Assembly: GCF_004331695.1 (NCBI RefSeq)
Contig: NZ_SJSL01000008.1
Location: forward strand, 1 to 64,000
Length of the DNA stretch: 64,000 bases
Source of the DNA: Pedobacter psychroterrae
Lineage (GTDB): Bacteria > Bacteroidota > Bacteroidia > Sphingobacteriales > Sphingobacteriaceae
Reading direction: 5' to 3'
The translations under genes and the position numbers were made by a program. The notes beneath the pieces were generated by a model that made no database searches, had not been told where the DNA came from, and worked only from the letters and a program-made list of their open reading frames with translations. This document shows, piece by piece, positions 1-8,600 of this stretch (its first letter is position 1; each line of letters starts with the position of its first letter).

Positions 1-97
<97 letters not shown>

Positions 98-108
98 AAA
101 TCTTAAAG

Positions 109-139
109 AAAGCCTGTAGTAGAAATACTACAGGCTTTT
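109..139 (+). terminator. Intrinsic terminator of the rRNA operon
   Basis: A 13-bp perfect stem (AAAGCCTGTAGTA at 109-121 pairing with 126-138) closes on a GAAA tetraloop and runs into TTTTCTTG. It sits about 12 bases after the 5S rRNA. Confidence 0.9.
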
Positions 140-142
140 CTT

Positions 143-421
143 GTATATAAAAATCCCCTCCTAAACCCTAAACCAAACAGGGACAATAGAATAAAGACTT
201 AAAGGTAATTCATTGGCACTGCTAAAGACGCTTCAATGGCAAAGTCCAACCACACCGATCCATTCAGACACAACAAAACAATGCAAAGTCTGTAGAAGAT
301 GTTTAAAAAAGGGTGATTTAAACATGGGCGTTTATTTGTTAAAATATGCTAAATTTTTAACCTGAAAATAATAAAACCGTATAATTGTATTTTACGTTTA
401 TTTTTTATAAAACACACGGGA
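143..421. other. Gene-free spacer between rRNA operon and subtilase gene
   Basis: This 279-base AT-rich spacer contains no open reading frame worth calling on either strand, no tRNA and no clear repeat. The last part (about 330-421) is very AT-rich and presumably carries the promoter of the downstream protease gene, but I see no good TAnnTTTG box. Confidence 0.5.
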
Positions 422-2191
422 ATGAAACTTAAATATTTAGTTATTGTCATATTTTGCTTTTTTACCAATATTACGTTTGCACAAAGTAAGAAAGTTAAGC
501 TACCTCCAAATTGGTATAATCTTGACCTTATCGAAGATGGATACTTTGGTATAAGTACCGAAAAAGCTTATAAAGAATTGTTAGTTAATCTTCAGCCAAA
601 GCAAAAAGTGATTGTAGCAGTAATTGATGGAGGAGTTGACATCAATCACGAAGATTTAAAAGATATCTTATGGACAAATACCAAGGAAATCGCTGGAAAT
701 GGCATTGATGATGATGGCAATGGATTCATAGATGATGTACATGGTTGGAATTTCATTGGATCTAAGGCAGGTAACCTTGAATTCGATAACCTTGAATTAA
801 CAAGGATTAGGAGAAAGTTAATTAAATATATATCTACTACTAATTTAACAGTACTGGATAGTACGCAGAAGGAAGAATATGCATTGTATCAGCGCGTAAC
901 GAGAGAATTTGGTGAAAAGTATGATAATGCTCACGCTGCCTTTGGATTTATTTCCACAGTTACGAAAATTTTAGACTCTGTTGCATTAGTGAATAGTAAG
1001 TCTATTCCATCAGCAGACGATATTGAGAGGTATAAAGCTGATAGTGATGAGGAGGGATATTATGTTAAATATATAAAAAATGGAATTAAAGAAAACGGAA
1101 GCGTTGAGAAATTCTATAAAGAGATGAAGGATGCATACAAGCAATATGATGTAATGCTAAAGTACAACTTAAATATGAAATATGATCTAAGACAAGAATT
1201 GGTAGGAGATAATTACAGTGATGCTAAAGAGCGAATATATGGCAACAATGACGTAGTTGGCCCAAATGCAGATCATGGCTCCCATGTTTCTGGAATTATT
1301 GCGGCTAATAGAAATAATTCATTAGGAATCAACGGAATTGCCAACAATGTAAGTGTAATGGCAATTCGGGTAGTTCCTGAGGGAGACGAGCGAGATAAAG
1401 ATGTGGCTAATGGTATTAGATATGCAGTTGACAATGGTGCTAAAATTGTTAATATGAGCTTTGGTAAAGGATTTAAGTGGAATAAGGAAATTGTGGATGA
1501 CGCAGTTCGGTATGCTGAAGAACATGGAGTATTACTTATTCATGCAGCGGGTAATGACAACGAGAATATAGATGTCAAAGAAAATTATCCAAATAAATAT
1601 TTTGATACTCCAGAGGCCATAGCCTACGCTAAAGAGAGCCGAAGGAAAAGTGTTGAGGCATTGAAAGATTTACTTAAACCTGGATCAGGGCAAATGCAAG
1701 GTCAGATGCAGCGTCCTGAAATGAGAAATCAAAGCAGTGCTTTCAAAAAAGCCCAGATTGATACAGCAAAATTTAATTTACCTCATGCCAATAACTGGAT
1801 TGAAGTAGGTGCGAGTACGTATGCTAATGACAGTGAATTAAAGGCTTCCTTTTCAAATTATGGTAAATATAGTGTTGACGTGTTTGCACCTGGTTTTATG
1901 ATAAATTCCACTGTGCCAGGATCGAAGTATGAAGAATTTGATGGAACCAGTATGGCAGCTCCTGTTGTTTCCGGGCTATCAGCACTTTTACTAAGTTATT
2001 ATCCCGATTTAAAGCCTTACCAAGTGCGGGAAATTATTATGAAATCTGTAACTAAAGTCCAGCAAAAAGTGAAGTACAAGAATGAGAAGAACGAGACTGT
2101 AAGATCTTCATTCTCGGATATTTCTATAAGCGGTGGAATTGTAAATGCCTACAATGCACTAAAAATGGCGGCTTCATATTCCGTTAAATAA
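422..2191 (+). CDS. Secreted S8 (subtilisin-like) serine peptidase
   Basis: This 589-residue protein is a subtilase. Residues 1-20 form a Sec signal peptide ending at FTNITFA before Gln21, so it acts outside the cytoplasm. The catalytic triad is visible: Asp69 in AVIDGGVD, His285 in DHGSHVSG, and Ser510 in DGTSMAAP; Asn378 in AAGND is the oxyanion-hole residue. About 215 residues separate Asp and His, against roughly 30 in subtilisin, so there is a large charged insert (about 120-280). A short Gln/Met-rich linker lies near 420-435. No C-terminal sorting domain is seen. It stands alone between a spacer and a terminator. The substrate cannot be told from sequence; a role in envelope protein turnover or nutrient proteolysis is inference. 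Confidence 0.9.
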   Translation: MKLKYLVIVIFCFFTNITFAQSKKVKLPPNWYNLDLIEDGYFGISTEKAYKELLVNLQPKQKVIVAVIDGGVDINHEDLKDILWTNTKEIAGNGIDDDGNGFIDDVHGWNFIGSKAGNLEFDNLELTRIRRKLIKYISTTNLTVLDSTQKEEYALYQRVTREFGEKYDNAHAAFGFISTVTKILDSVALVNSKSIPSADDIERYKADSDEEGYYVKYIKNGIKENGSVEKFYKEMKDAYKQYDVMLKYNLNMKYDLRQELVGDNYSDAKERIYGNNDVVGPNADHGSHVSGIIAANRNNSLGINGIANNVSVMAIRVVPEGDERDKDVANGIRYAVDNGAKIVNMSFGKGFKWNKEIVDDAVRYAEEHGVLLIHAAGNDNENIDVKENYPNKYFDTPEAIAYAKESRRKSVEALKDLLKPGSGQMQGQMQRPEMRNQSSAFKKAQIDTAKFNLPHANNWIEVGASTYANDSELKASFSNYGKYSVDVFAPGFMINSTVPGSKYEEFDGTSMAAPVVSGLSALLLSYYPDLKPYQVREIIMKSVTKVQQKVKYKNEKNETVRSSFSDISISGGIVNAYNALKMAASYSVK

Positions 2192-2248
2192 TTACAAATT
2201 ACTTTGGCAACTATTACTAATGTAAAATATGGAGAGGTTTACTAAAAC

Positions 2249-2277
2249 AAAAAAAGCCCATCAACAGATGGGCTTTT
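2249..2277. terminator. Bidirectional terminator between protease gene and tRNA
   Basis: GCCCATC (2256-2262) pairs with GATGGGC (2267-2273) across an AACA loop, flanked by an A-run on the left and TTTT on the right. It can serve the plus-strand protease gene and the minus-strand tRNA gene. Confidence 0.85.
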
Positions 2278-2280
2278 AAG

Positions 2281-2354
2281 TAGCGGGGAGCAGGATCGAA
2301 CTGCCGACCTCAGGGTTATGAATCCTGCGCTCTAACCATCTGAGCTACCCCGCC
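2281..2354 (-). tRNA. tRNA-Met (CAT anticodon)
   Basis: Read on the minus strand, the 74-base segment folds as a cloverleaf: acceptor stem GGCGGGG with CCCCGCT (one G-U pair), D-arm with AGCTCAGATGGTTAGAGC, and T-arm GGCAG-TTCGATC-CTGCT type. The anticodon CAT lies at 2320-2318. It lacks the C1-A72 mismatch of initiator tRNA, so elongator Met is most likely. An Ile2 tRNA (CAU modified by TilS) is the alternative. The CCA end is not encoded. Confidence 0.93.
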
Positions 2355-2378
2355 GGAATTCTTATTTTTAAAGAGTTG

Positions 2379-2386
2379 CAAATATA
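2379..2386 (-). promoter_or_regulatory. Putative -7 promoter box of tRNA-Met
   Basis: The minus strand reads TATATTTG, a perfect match to the Bacteroidota -7 consensus TAnnTTTG, 25 bases before the tRNA 5' end. The upstream -33 element is weak (TTTC at good spacing, or TTTG slightly too far). Confidence 0.5.
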
Positions 2387-2457
2387 GAATAAATTACTTT
2401 TCTTTAGAAACAAATAATAAAAAATAGTCTAATAATTCAAGATATAAGTGTTTATCG

Positions 2458-2838
2458 ATGTCAGAAAAGAAAAAGTTTACATTGGAATATGAATTGAGAT
2501 CGTCTCCACGCATTTTGTTTAGTTTTATTAGTGAGCCAAATGGTCTTTCGCAATGGTTCGCAGATGATGTGATTTTTCGTGATCAAGTATATACCTTTAC
2601 ATGGGATGATGAAATCCAGAAGGCAAAACTATTAAGCATTAAGGAAAACAGATCAGTAAAGTTTAAGTGGGTAGATGACGAACCGCATTGTTATTTTGAA
2701 ATGGAGATTGTCCAGGATGAATTAACCAATGATGTGGCGCTATCAATAACAGATTTTGCTACAGATGAAACCAGAGCAGAAAGAACATTAATTTGGGATA
2801 ATCAGATAAACTATTTGCACAGTGTAATTGGTGCATAG
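2458..2838 (+). CDS. START-like (SRPBCC-fold) domain protein
   Basis: This 126-residue cytosolic protein has no signal peptide or membrane segment. It resembles the START-like/AHSA1 fold family conserved in Bacteroidota: an initial strand (KFTLEYELRSSP), a helix with the LSQWFADDV motif, and repeated strands carrying acid-Trp patterns such as FTWDDE and FKWVDDE. The fold usually forms a hydrophobic cavity, but the ligand is unknown here. It precedes the LptF/G permease gene with a 30-base gap. Function beyond the fold is not established. Confidence 0.8.
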   Translation: MSEKKKFTLEYELRSSPRILFSFISEPNGLSQWFADDVIFRDQVYTFTWDDEIQKAKLLSIKENRSVKFKWVDDEPHCYFEMEIVQDELTNDVALSITDFATDETRAERTLIWDNQINYLHSVIGA

Positions 2839-2846
2839 TTTTTCCA

Positions 2847-2864
2847 TAGCTTTGCCTACATTTG
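2847..2864 (+). promoter_or_regulatory. Two tandem -7 promoter boxes before the LptF/G gene
   Basis: TAGCTTTG (2847-2854) and TACATTTG (2857-2864) both match TAnnTTTG perfectly. A TTG at 2828-2830 is a possible -33 element for the first box. The start codon of the next gene begins only five bases after the second box, so transcripts would have almost no leader. Confidence 0.45.
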
Positions 2865-2868
2865 TACA

Positions 2869-4302
2869 TTGAAAAAGATTCATTTACTTTTACTCAAAGC
2901 ATTCATCCGGCCTTTCTTCGTCACATTTTTTATTGTGATGTTTATTTTGCTTATGCTTTTTCTATTTAAATATGTTGATGATTTAATAGGAAAAGGGTTC
3001 GAATGGTATATTATACTTGAACTGATGTATTATGCATCTGCAGCAAATGTATCCATGGCTTTGCCTTTGTCCGTATTGCTGTCTTCTATCATGACTTTTG
3101 GTACACTTGGAGAGAACTACGAACTAGTAGCTATAAAGTCAGCAGGGCTGTCTTTACAGAAGGCTATGATGCCGCTTCTGATGCTCATTATTTTTATTTC
3201 AATCAGTTCTTTTGTGTTTTCTGATTACATGCTCCCAAAAGCAAACCTTAAATATGGTTCGCTGCTTTGGGACATTACTAATAAGAAGCTGTCATTTTTA
3301 ATAAAAGAAGGTGTATTCAACAATAGTATTCCCGGATATTCTATAAGGGTGAATAAAAAGGGCGAAGACGGAACGCTCCAGGATGTTATGATCTATGACC
3401 ATACAAGTACAAGCGGCATAGCAAAAATTATCATTGCCAAAGAAGGTCATATGTCTAGCGATGAGAAGTACCTTCTCTTGAAGCTAAAAAATGGTGTCAG
3501 GTATGAAGAATCTTCAGGCAGAAACACTTATACCAACCAAAGGCAGGAACTCACAAGGATGAGGTTTTCAGAGACTGATCAAAAATTTGATATTTCAAGC
3601 TTTAAGATGAACAGGACTGATGAGCAAGATTTTAGCGGTAATACGCAAATGCTGAACCTAAAAGGTTTAGTTAAAAAACAGGATTCTCTTTCAAAAGATC
3701 TCGATAGCATAAACAAATTTTCTACTGCAAATATCAACAGCTATTACAAGCAGAGTAATTATGTTAAAGGCTATTCTAAAATACAAACGGAACCCAGGAA
3801 GTTCAAATCTGATGTGTTAAATTCCTTTCCGAAACACGACAGACTTACGATAGTACAAAGTGCACTGGATCTTGCCACCTCTGTTAAGCAAACTGTATCT
3901 GCCAGAATGGTTGATCACGAGGATAGGGTCAAGAACATTATTAAAGTCCAAATGGAATATCAAAGGAAATTTACACTGGCTGTGTCTTGTTTGCTTTTGT
4001 TTTTCATCGGGGCTCCGCTAGGTGCGATTATACGAAAGGGCGGATTGGGTTTGCCAGTTGTAATGGCAATTATTTTCTTCCTTTTATACCATATAATTGC
4101 CACAGTTTCAGAGAAATCAGCTTCAACAGGCTCACTTCTTCCTTTTTTCGGTATGTGGCTGGCAATAATTGTCCTATCGCCATTAGGTGCATTTTTAACT
4201 TACAAAGCAACTGTAGATTCAGCTTTGTTTGATGTCAATTATTTTAAGCAGTTACTCACAAATCTTTTCAAAAAGCAAGACAAGACAAATACCTCACCAT
4301 AA
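2869..4302 (+). CDS. LptF/LptG-family permease (LPS export)
   Basis: The 477-residue protein has the YjgP/YjgQ permease layout. Three transmembrane helices lie in about residues 10-120, then comes a large periplasmic domain (about 130-360), then three C-terminal helices (about 365-450). Family members form the membrane part of the LptB2FG transporter that extracts lipopolysaccharide from the inner membrane and feeds the Lpt bridge. The conserved ending FLTYKA is consistent. Only a TTG start is available in frame near the family's usual N-terminus (KKIHLLLLKAFIRPF). Whether it is LptF or LptG cannot be decided. Its neighbours are a START-like gene and ribBA. Confidence 0.88.
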   Translation: MKKIHLLLLKAFIRPFFVTFFIVMFILLMLFLFKYVDDLIGKGFEWYIILELMYYASAANVSMALPLSVLLSSIMTFGTLGENYELVAIKSAGLSLQKAMMPLLMLIIFISISSFVFSDYMLPKANLKYGSLLWDITNKKLSFLIKEGVFNNSIPGYSIRVNKKGEDGTLQDVMIYDHTSTSGIAKIIIAKEGHMSSDEKYLLLKLKNGVRYEESSGRNTYTNQRQELTRMRFSETDQKFDISSFKMNRTDEQDFSGNTQMLNLKGLVKKQDSLSKDLDSINKFSTANINSYYKQSNYVKGYSKIQTEPRKFKSDVLNSFPKHDRLTIVQSALDLATSVKQTVSARMVDHEDRVKNIIKVQMEYQRKFTLAVSCLLLFFIGAPLGAIIRKGGLGLPVVMAIIFFLLYHIIATVSEKSASTGSLLPFFGMWLAIIVLSPLGAFLTYKATVDSALFDVNYFKQLLTNLFKKQDKTNTSP

Positions 4303-4382
4303 AATTTGCTTATCTGGCATCCTAATAATATTGATTACTTATTTATGATAATATAATTTAATGATATTGAGCCTTTAGGTTG

Positions 4383-4390
4383 TAACTTTG
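4383..4390 (+). promoter_or_regulatory. Putative -7 promoter box of ribBA
   Basis: TAACTTTG is a perfect TAnnTTTG match 61 bases before the ribBA start. A TTG at 4367 is closer than the usual -33 spacing. No FMN riboswitch fits in the short leader. Confidence 0.5.
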
Positions 4391-4451
4391 TAATTCAACA
4401 TTAAAGATCAAACTGCTTATTACGCAATTCGATTATTGACATATTCATAAA

Positions 4452-5663
4452 ATGGAAATCAAGCTCAATGAGATAGAAGAAGCCATTGCTGAGATAAAGG
4501 CTGGAAAGGCCATTATTGTGGTGGACGATGAAGATAGGGAGAATGAAGGTGATTTTGTCACCGCAGCACGGAATGCGACTCCTGAAATGATAAATTTCAT
4601 GGCAACGTATGGAAGAGGTTTGATTTGTGCTCCTTTGACAGAACAGAGATGCGATGACTTGGGGTTGGATGCGATGGTTGGAAAAAATACAGCAGTCTAT
4701 GAAACAAATTTTACAGTTTCTGTTGACCTCCAGGGATATGGCTGTACTACCGGAATATCTGCATCTGACAGATCTAAAACTATTCTTGCATTAATTAACC
4801 ATGAAATAGATCCGGCCGAGCTGGGCAGGCCCGGACACATCTTTCCGTTGAGAGCTAAGGATGGTGGTGTGCTGAGACGTTCAGGCCATACAGAGGCAGC
4901 TGTTGATCTTGCCAGGATGGCTGGAATGGAGCCGGCAGGGGTTTTAGTCGAAATATTGAAGGAAGACGGTGAAATGGCCAGACTTCCGGATTTGATGATC
5001 ATTGCTGCTCAGCATAAACTAAAGATTATATCCATTAAGGACCTGATTTCTTACAGATTAAGCAAAGAAAGCCTAATTAAGCCAGAGGTGACTGTAAATC
5101 TTCCTACTCAATGGGGAGACTTTAAGATGACAGCATATACCCAACTTGATACAGGCGCTACACATCTGGCAATTAGTAAAGGTGAATGGTCGGAAGATGA
5201 ACCTGTATTAGCAAGGGTTCACAGTTCATGTGTTACTGGCGACATATTTGGATCGTGCAGGTGTGACTGTGGTCCGCAATTGCATAAGGCGATGGAGATG
5301 ATAGACAAAGAAGGTAAAGGTGTGATCGTTTACATGAATCAGGAGGGAAGAGGGATAGGTCTGGTCAATAAATTAAGATCCTATAATCTTCAGGATGCTG
5401 GTTTCGATACCGTTGAAGCCAATATTAAACTGGGATTCAAAGGTGATGAGCGTGATTATGGTGTTGGTGCACAAATATTAAGGGCTCAGGGTGTCACCAA
5501 AATGCGGCTGATGTCCAATAACCCCACAAAAAGAGCTGGTTTAATTGGATATGGTCTGCAGATAGTAGAAAATATTCCTATTGAAATTCAAAGTAATGTT
5601 CATAATGAGCTATATCTTAGAACTAAAAGAGATAAAATGGGACATCAGATCATGAAGGGGTAA
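4452..5663 (+). CDS. ribBA: Bifunctional 3,4-dihydroxy-2-butanone-4-phosphate synthase / GTP cyclohydrolase II
   Basis: This 403-residue fusion supplies both precursors of riboflavin. The N-terminal half (about 1-200) is DHBP synthase, with the acidic loop DDEDRENEGD at residues 25-34 and the RSGHTEAAVD motif. The C-terminal half (about 205-400) is GTP cyclohydrolase II, with zinc ligands Cys260, Cys271 and Cys273 and the conserved NQEGRGIGL motif. It ends eight bases before the convergent tamB gene. Another riboflavin gene, ribF, lies at 21308-22243, so the pathway is scattered in this genome. Confidence 0.97.
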   Translation: MEIKLNEIEEAIAEIKAGKAIIVVDDEDRENEGDFVTAARNATPEMINFMATYGRGLICAPLTEQRCDDLGLDAMVGKNTAVYETNFTVSVDLQGYGCTTGISASDRSKTILALINHEIDPAELGRPGHIFPLRAKDGGVLRRSGHTEAAVDLARMAGMEPAGVLVEILKEDGEMARLPDLMIIAAQHKLKIISIKDLISYRLSKESLIKPEVTVNLPTQWGDFKMTAYTQLDTGATHLAISKGEWSEDEPVLARVHSSCVTGDIFGSCRCDCGPQLHKAMEMIDKEGKGVIVYMNQEGRGIGLVNKLRSYNLQDAGFDTVEANIKLGFKGDERDYGVGAQILRAQGVTKMRLMSNNPTKRAGLIGYGLQIVENIPIEIQSNVHNELYLRTKRDKMGHQIMKG

Positions 5664-5671
5664 GGAACCCA

Positions 5672-8600
5672 CTATTTTTTCTTATTCTTTTTCTCAGTAA
5701 TTACGGCTTCCTTATTTTTGGAAACTACAGCAGGTGCTGGTTTTTCTTCTTTAGCTTTATTTTGTTGATTCCGTCGGTATTCGCCTGTGATCTTTTGAAG
5801 AAACTCCCTGAAACTATCAAACTGCTGAGTATAGATTAAGCCAAGAGAAGTAACATTGGTATTCGGGTTAATTCCTCCAATGTTAAAGAAGGTGCTTTGC
5901 TGTGTAGGGGGTTTATTTGCCAGCTTACCAACCAGGGTGCCATCCTTTTTAATGAGCGTGAGTACCTCTACTTCGCCTCCTACATCATTTTTAGTAAATG
6001 AGAGATCGTTGGTGCTTCTTCGGTCAACAATACCGGCATTCAGAATTACCCTGTCGTTGAACAGCCTGAACGAGGCATTTGCTTCATTTAATGACCGGAT
6101 GTTTATATCAACAAAGTCCAGATTTAATGATGAAAGCACATTGTTAAACTGGTTGAATAAGAGTTCAGTTACCGTACTTGCTACCCCCGATGTCAGCTGC
6201 TTTCCGAGTGCTTCCTTACCAGTTCCCGGAGCAAAGCTTCTTCGGATTATTAAACTAAGTGCTTGTAAGTTACGATTGTTGTCATCATTAAAATAAGACT
6301 GCAGGTCTTCTTTAATAGCCGGATTAGAAGGAAATAAGATATCCAGCTTAGGGTCTGGTTTTAATAAAGCACCTGTTAATCCCATCTCTACTTCAGTAAG
6401 CACCCTATCGTCAGAATTACTAGCCTCCCTGTTAGCTGCAGTATACAGATCGCTTAAGCTTGCTCTTAAAGAATAAATAGCTTTAAGATTAATTTGTGCA
6501 TTAGTTGGATTGCCTGTCCATCTTATTGTTCCCCCTTGCCTGATATTAAATTTCTTATTGATAATCTCCTGAGCAGTGAAATCAAAGCTTCCGCTTTCAA
6601 TAATATAATCTCCGGACATTTCAAAATCACCAAGGCTATTTATATTTAATGACAGATTTTTGGAATATCCCCTGCCGCTCAGGTTTCCAAGAGTAGTAAA
6701 GATATTAGCTGTACTATTGGCATCTACCACTAGTTTCAAGCTCATGGTAAGGCCATCAAAGTTTGTTTGCTTTTTGATTGAATTAGCCACTGTGTCTTTA
6801 CTCACAAATGTGATAAAGTCTTTTTTAGAGACTGTTTCTGAACTATTTAGCGGCAGGTTAAAAACAGTTCCTTTTTCTGTACTAGCATCAATATCAATAA
6901 ACATCTTATTGGTTGGTCCCTTAAACTTAAAAGTGCCCGTACCGTATGCTCTTCCAAAGTAGAGACTGTTGTCTTTTTCGGTAGTATTGAGCGCCATGAA
7001 ATTTTTAGCTTCAATGGTAATATCTAGCGTTGGGGTGCTTATTTTATTTAGATCTACCGTACCATTTGCAATGGCCTCATTACCTTCAACATCTACTAGC
7101 TTAAGGTCATTGATGTCAATAACGCTGTTATTAACCGTAACTTCATCATTCAGAATGTAAGAGGTTTTCAAATAGTTGATTGTCACCTGGCCTTTATCAA
7201 ACGATACCTCTCCGTTAATTCCTGGTTTTGTAAAAGATCCTTTAACGGTCAAATCTGCCGAAATCCGACCTTTAAGATCCGACACCAATACCTTTACAAA
7301 AGGTTCCAGTACCGCAAGTTCACTTTGATCTAATTTAATACCCAGATCAACCTCTTTCTTCTCCAGGTCAAGATTTCCGGATATATTTAGCGTCTCTTTA
7401 TTGCCAGAAACTATAGTTGTATAGATGTTGGCTGCATTGTTTATTCGGTCATAAGAGGATGTATCTATCAAATTGCCAATAATTGTGTTATTAAAGGTAA
7501 GTGAGTCGATCTTAATATTATCCGAAATTCTTGGAGATTTTAAAATGTTATATAGCTTTGTATTACCATTTACCTTCCCTGATAATTTAATCCCGAGTGT
7601 TTTTACAAATGGATTCAGTGTCGTGAGGCTAAAATTCTTGAACCCAATCACCAATAAATCTTCTGGGTTGCTTGAAAGCACACCATCTACAGTAAGTAGC
7701 TGCTGTCCATTGCTCAGATCAAAATTGTTTATTTCAGTTTTGCCATTGTTAAAGTTGATATTCACTTTTTCCTGGATTTTCCATTCTTCATTGTTCACTT
7801 TCAGAATTGACGGCAAGATACTTACACGAACAGAAGTGTCACTGCCAAATTCCATCAGACCATTCAGATCCAGTTGATTTAAGTCATCTGAATTAGCGAG
7901 TTTTATGTTTAATGCAAGACTATCATTTCGCAGGATATTAGAAATGTTGACGTTTTTAATGTAGAGACTGTCATTTAAATCTATGCGGTCGGAAGTTATG
8001 ATTGCCTGTAGTTGATTGGCAGATGTATTCTCATCTACGATCACATTATTTACAATTATGCCTTTGTAAGTTAGTTTCTTAACAAAGCCGTTCAAAGTTG
8101 CAATATTGTTTGGTGAATCGAAATTTCCGATGAAAACTGCTTCATCCTCGATTGCCAGTCCAGGCACCAACAACTCCGCTATAGGTTCAAACCTCTTTAC
8201 CTTGAGGTCGAATTGAAAAATCTGATCATTGAACTTTACACCTGATGTTTTTAAAGATGGGATATATCTTTTAGCCAGTGCTTTATAATAAGATGGAATG
8301 GTGTTTAAATCATATTGCCCCTTAATACTTGCGTCTAAAATATCTGAATTTATAGTCAGACTTCTATTCCTTCCAATTCCGCCAGCTACTAGCTTAACAG
8401 AATCAATATTATATATTCCTTTAACATTGTCTAGTCTGATCTGCTGTATTGACAAACTTCCCTGAATATTGTTTAGGTTGTTTCCTGAAAAATTTGTGCT
8501 GAAAGTAGCGTCTATCATTAATGAATCTTTAAATAGATTCAGTTCCTTTAGTTTTGCCTTTTTGATGGATGCGTTAAAGTTAAACACCGGCAGCTTAGTA

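Noticed and set aside
4697..5002. 101-codon minus-strand frame inside ribBA
   Set aside because: Shadow frame opposite the DHBP synthase domain; no start context or domain.
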